Origin: Gelatiniphilus marinus
GTDB taxonomy: Bacteria; Bacteroidota; Bacteroidia; Flavobacteriales; Flavobacteriaceae
Reading direction: 5' to 3' (one strand)
DNA: 64,000 nucleotides
Assembly (NCBI RefSeq): GCF_042678305.1
Contig: NZ_JBHUDT010000001.1
The position numbers were made by a program, and so were the translations under genes. This document shows, piece by piece, positions 62,652 through 64,000 of this stretch (its first letter is position 1; every line of letters begins with the position of its first letter). The notes under the pieces were generated by a model that was given only the letters and a program-made list of their open reading frames with translations, was not told where the DNA came from and made no database searches.

Positions 62652-63533
62652 CTATTTCACTTCTTTCTCCCGATGCTTCCAACGTTTGTGAGTCCAAAAA
62701 TAATATTCGGGAGCGTTGTAAATTTGCTGTTCAACTTCATGCAAAAACATATCGGTAATTTGGTAATCTTTGTAGTCTTTTGGTTGTTCGGCAAGCGTCA
62801 TGATTTCTGCCTCATAAAAACCGCGTTTTACTTTGGTAACTTTTAGGTAAGCAATGGTTAAGTCCAGTTTTTTTGCCAAACGTTCGGCACCTGTAAAACA
62901 AGGTACTTTAATGCCCATAAATTTGCCCCAATACACTTCTTTGGTTAATCTTGGTGATTGGTCGCTTAAAAATGCAACAGTGCTTTTTATACCTTTGGTT
63001 TCATTGTGGTTAATAACGTTAATGGTTTCTTTGGTGCTAATTAATGTGGTGTTAAATTTAGAACGGATATTACGCACCAACCTATCAAAATGTTTGTTCG
63101 CCAGCTTTTTGTAAACACCAAAACCTTTGTAGCTTATATGGTTTTGAAGCTCGACAGACCATTCCCAACTTGCGTAATGCCCATACATTAATAAGATGCT
63201 TTTGTTTAAAGCTTCCAAACGTTTAAATTCCTCTGGGTTTTTAAGCTTAAAACGCTTTTTTAATGCCGTTTCAGAAATGCCCATCGTTTTTACCATTTCT
63301 AAAAACATATCACATAAATGCTTGTAGAATTTCTTTTGTATGGTTTTAATTTCTTTATCTGATTTATCAGGAAACACCAATCTTAAATTACTGTTTACCA
63401 CCTTTTTTCTGTAGCCAATTATATGGTACAAAAGTATATAAACACCATCAGAAATTATATAAAGCAATCTAAAAGGCAATATAGAAATTAACCACAAAAA
63501 CGGATAAACAATAATATAAACTAGAAATTGCAT
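62652..63533 (-). CDS. LpxL/HtrB-type lysophospholipid (lipid A) acyltransferase
   Basis: The 293-residue protein has an N-terminal membrane segment (about 5-25) and the acyltransferase motif HYASWE (H-x4-E, about 117-122). Downstream are FLSDQSPRLTKE (about 187-198) and the conserved FTGAERLAKKLD (about 213-224). It likely adds an acyl chain to lipid A precursors or a lysophospholipid at the inner membrane. It is a single-gene unit with its own -7 box and runs divergently from the rhomboid gene. Confidence 0.87.
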   Translation of the reverse strand: MQFLVYIIVYPFLWLISILPFRLLYIISDGVYILLYHIIGYRKKVVNSNLRLVFPDKSDKEIKTIQKKFYKHLCDMFLEMVKTMGISETALKKRFKLKNPEEFKRLEALNKSILLMYGHYASWEWSVELQNHISYKGFGVYKKLANKHFDRLVRNIRSKFNTTLISTKETINVINHNETKGIKSTVAFLSDQSPRLTKEVYWGKFMGIKVPCFTGAERLAKKLDLTIAYLKVTKVKRGFYEAEIMTLAEQPKDYKDYQITDMFLHEVEQQIYNAPEYYFWTHKRWKHREKEVK

Positions 63534-63557
63534 TAATTAATTTTAGATTTGTAGCCG

Positions 63558-63565
63558 CAAAGATA
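63558..63565 (-). promoter_or_regulatory. -7 box of the acyltransferase gene
   Basis: TATCTTTG on the - strand lies 25 bp before the start codon and is the same octamer as for ffs, pheT and uvrA. Confidence 0.5.
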
Positions 63566-63590
63566 TATTAATTCATTTTAAAGTTTCGCT

Positions 63591-64000
63591 ATGGGCAAAT
63601 TAGATTTAATTACCATTATAATTATTGCAGCCAATGTTATTGCGTCTTACAAAGGTTTTGGCGATTATGGCTTTTTCGAAAAATACAAGTTTAATGTTGG
63701 CGCTGTAAAACGTGGCGAACAAATTAGATTGTTTAGCTCGGGGTTTTTGCATGCAGATAACGCCCATTTGTTTTTTAATATGTTTACCCTGTATTTTTTC
63801 GCAGATGTGGTTATAAATGCTATGGGCACTTTCAGTTTTGTTGTGGTTTATGTGGGAAGTTTGCTTTTAGGAAGCTTGTTGTCGCTTTATTTTCATAAAA
63901 ACGAATACCATTATAGTGCTGTTGGGGCGAGTGGAGCGGTTTCGGGTATAATATATTCTGCTATTTTATTGCAACCTGGAATGAGTTTGTATATGTTTTT
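63591..64000 (+). CDS. Rhomboid-family intramembrane serine protease (3' partial)
   Basis: The frame begins at ATG 63591 and runs off the window after 136 codons. It shows the rhomboid arrangement of a cytoplasmic/periplasmic loop, then HADNAHLFFNMFTLYFF (the H-x-x-x-N motif in the second helix) and the active-site GASG in VGASGAVSG (catalytic Ser). Rhomboids cut membrane proteins within the bilayer. The remaining helices and the catalytic His lie beyond the window end. Confidence 0.88.
   Translation, partial: MGKLDLITIIIIAANVIASYKGFGDYGFFEKYKFNVGAVKRGEQIRLFSSGFLHADNAHLFFNMFTLYFFADVVINAMGTFSFVVVYVGSLLLGSLLSLYFHKNEYHYSAVGASGAVSGIIYSAILLQPGMSLYMF

Noticed and set aside
1..64000. CRISPR array, prophage, insertion sequence, integrative element or tRNA gene
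   Set aside because: No regularly spaced repeats, transposase or integrase motifs, or tRNA cloverleaf sequences were seen.

Overview
The window looks like a chromosomal segment of a marine- or animal-associated flavobacterium (Bacteroidota, Flavobacteriaceae). The evidence is AT-rich DNA, a SusC/SusD pair, many lipoproteins with a cysteine about 20 residues in, promoter boxes of the TAnnTTTG type, and short dispersed repeats of the kind common in this family. No tRNA, rRNA, CRISPR array, insertion sequence, integrase or phage gene was seen.

Region 1 (1-8722, + strand) is the 3' part of a beta-1,3-glucan (laminarin-type) utilisation locus. It holds a GH149-like beta-1,3-glucan phosphorylase cut by the window start, a GH17 lipoprotein, an unassigned clan GH-A lipoprotein, a GH30 lipoprotein and a GPH-family sugar transporter. 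The layout suggests that surface or periplasmic enzymes trim the glucan, the transporter imports oligosaccharides, and the cytoplasmic phosphorylase conserves energy by making glucose 1-phosphate.

Region 2 (about 9200-29046) is a sialoglycan utilisation locus with two transcription directions. On + are SusC, SusD, N-acetylneuraminate lyase, an AGE-family epimerase and a GH33 sialidase lipoprotein. A divergent FadR/FCD-type GntR regulator lies inside. On - is a likely operon read nanS (two-domain sialate O-acetylesterase) -> GH27 alpha-galactosidase -> GH20 hexosaminidase -> SGNH esterase -> creatininase-family amidohydrolase -> GH2 beta-galactosidase. Two closely related palindromes (9243-9256 and 15977-15990) sit at the -7 boxes of susC and of the epimerase gene and are the best candidate GntR operators. 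Together the enzymes would remove acetyl groups, sialic acid, alpha-Gal, beta-Gal and beta-HexNAc from host-type glycans, and the lyase and epimerase would feed GlcNAc metabolism. No dedicated sialic acid importer or amino-sugar kinase is in the window.

Region 3 (29181-64000) is mostly chromosomal housekeeping with a few accessory blocks: glutaminyl cyclase, SRP RNA (ffs), an SDR, a small transaldolase, a TlpA-like lipoprotein without cysteines, a YbiT-like ABC-F protein, a DUF2007 pair and pheT. These are followed by a redox/stress cluster (AraC regulator, pirin, GNAT, DoxX, YceI, nitroreductase), a fused E1 dehydrogenase, an inactive-looking M1 peptidase joined to a probable outer-membrane barrel, a LOG protein, uvrA, a vanadium-haloperoxidase-like PAP2 lipoprotein next to a large FG-GAP/ASPIC lipoprotein, gamma-glutamyltransferase, an AcpH-like protein, glmM, an LpxL-type acyltransferase and a rhomboid protease cut by the window end.

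All family assignments were made by reading motifs, without database searches.
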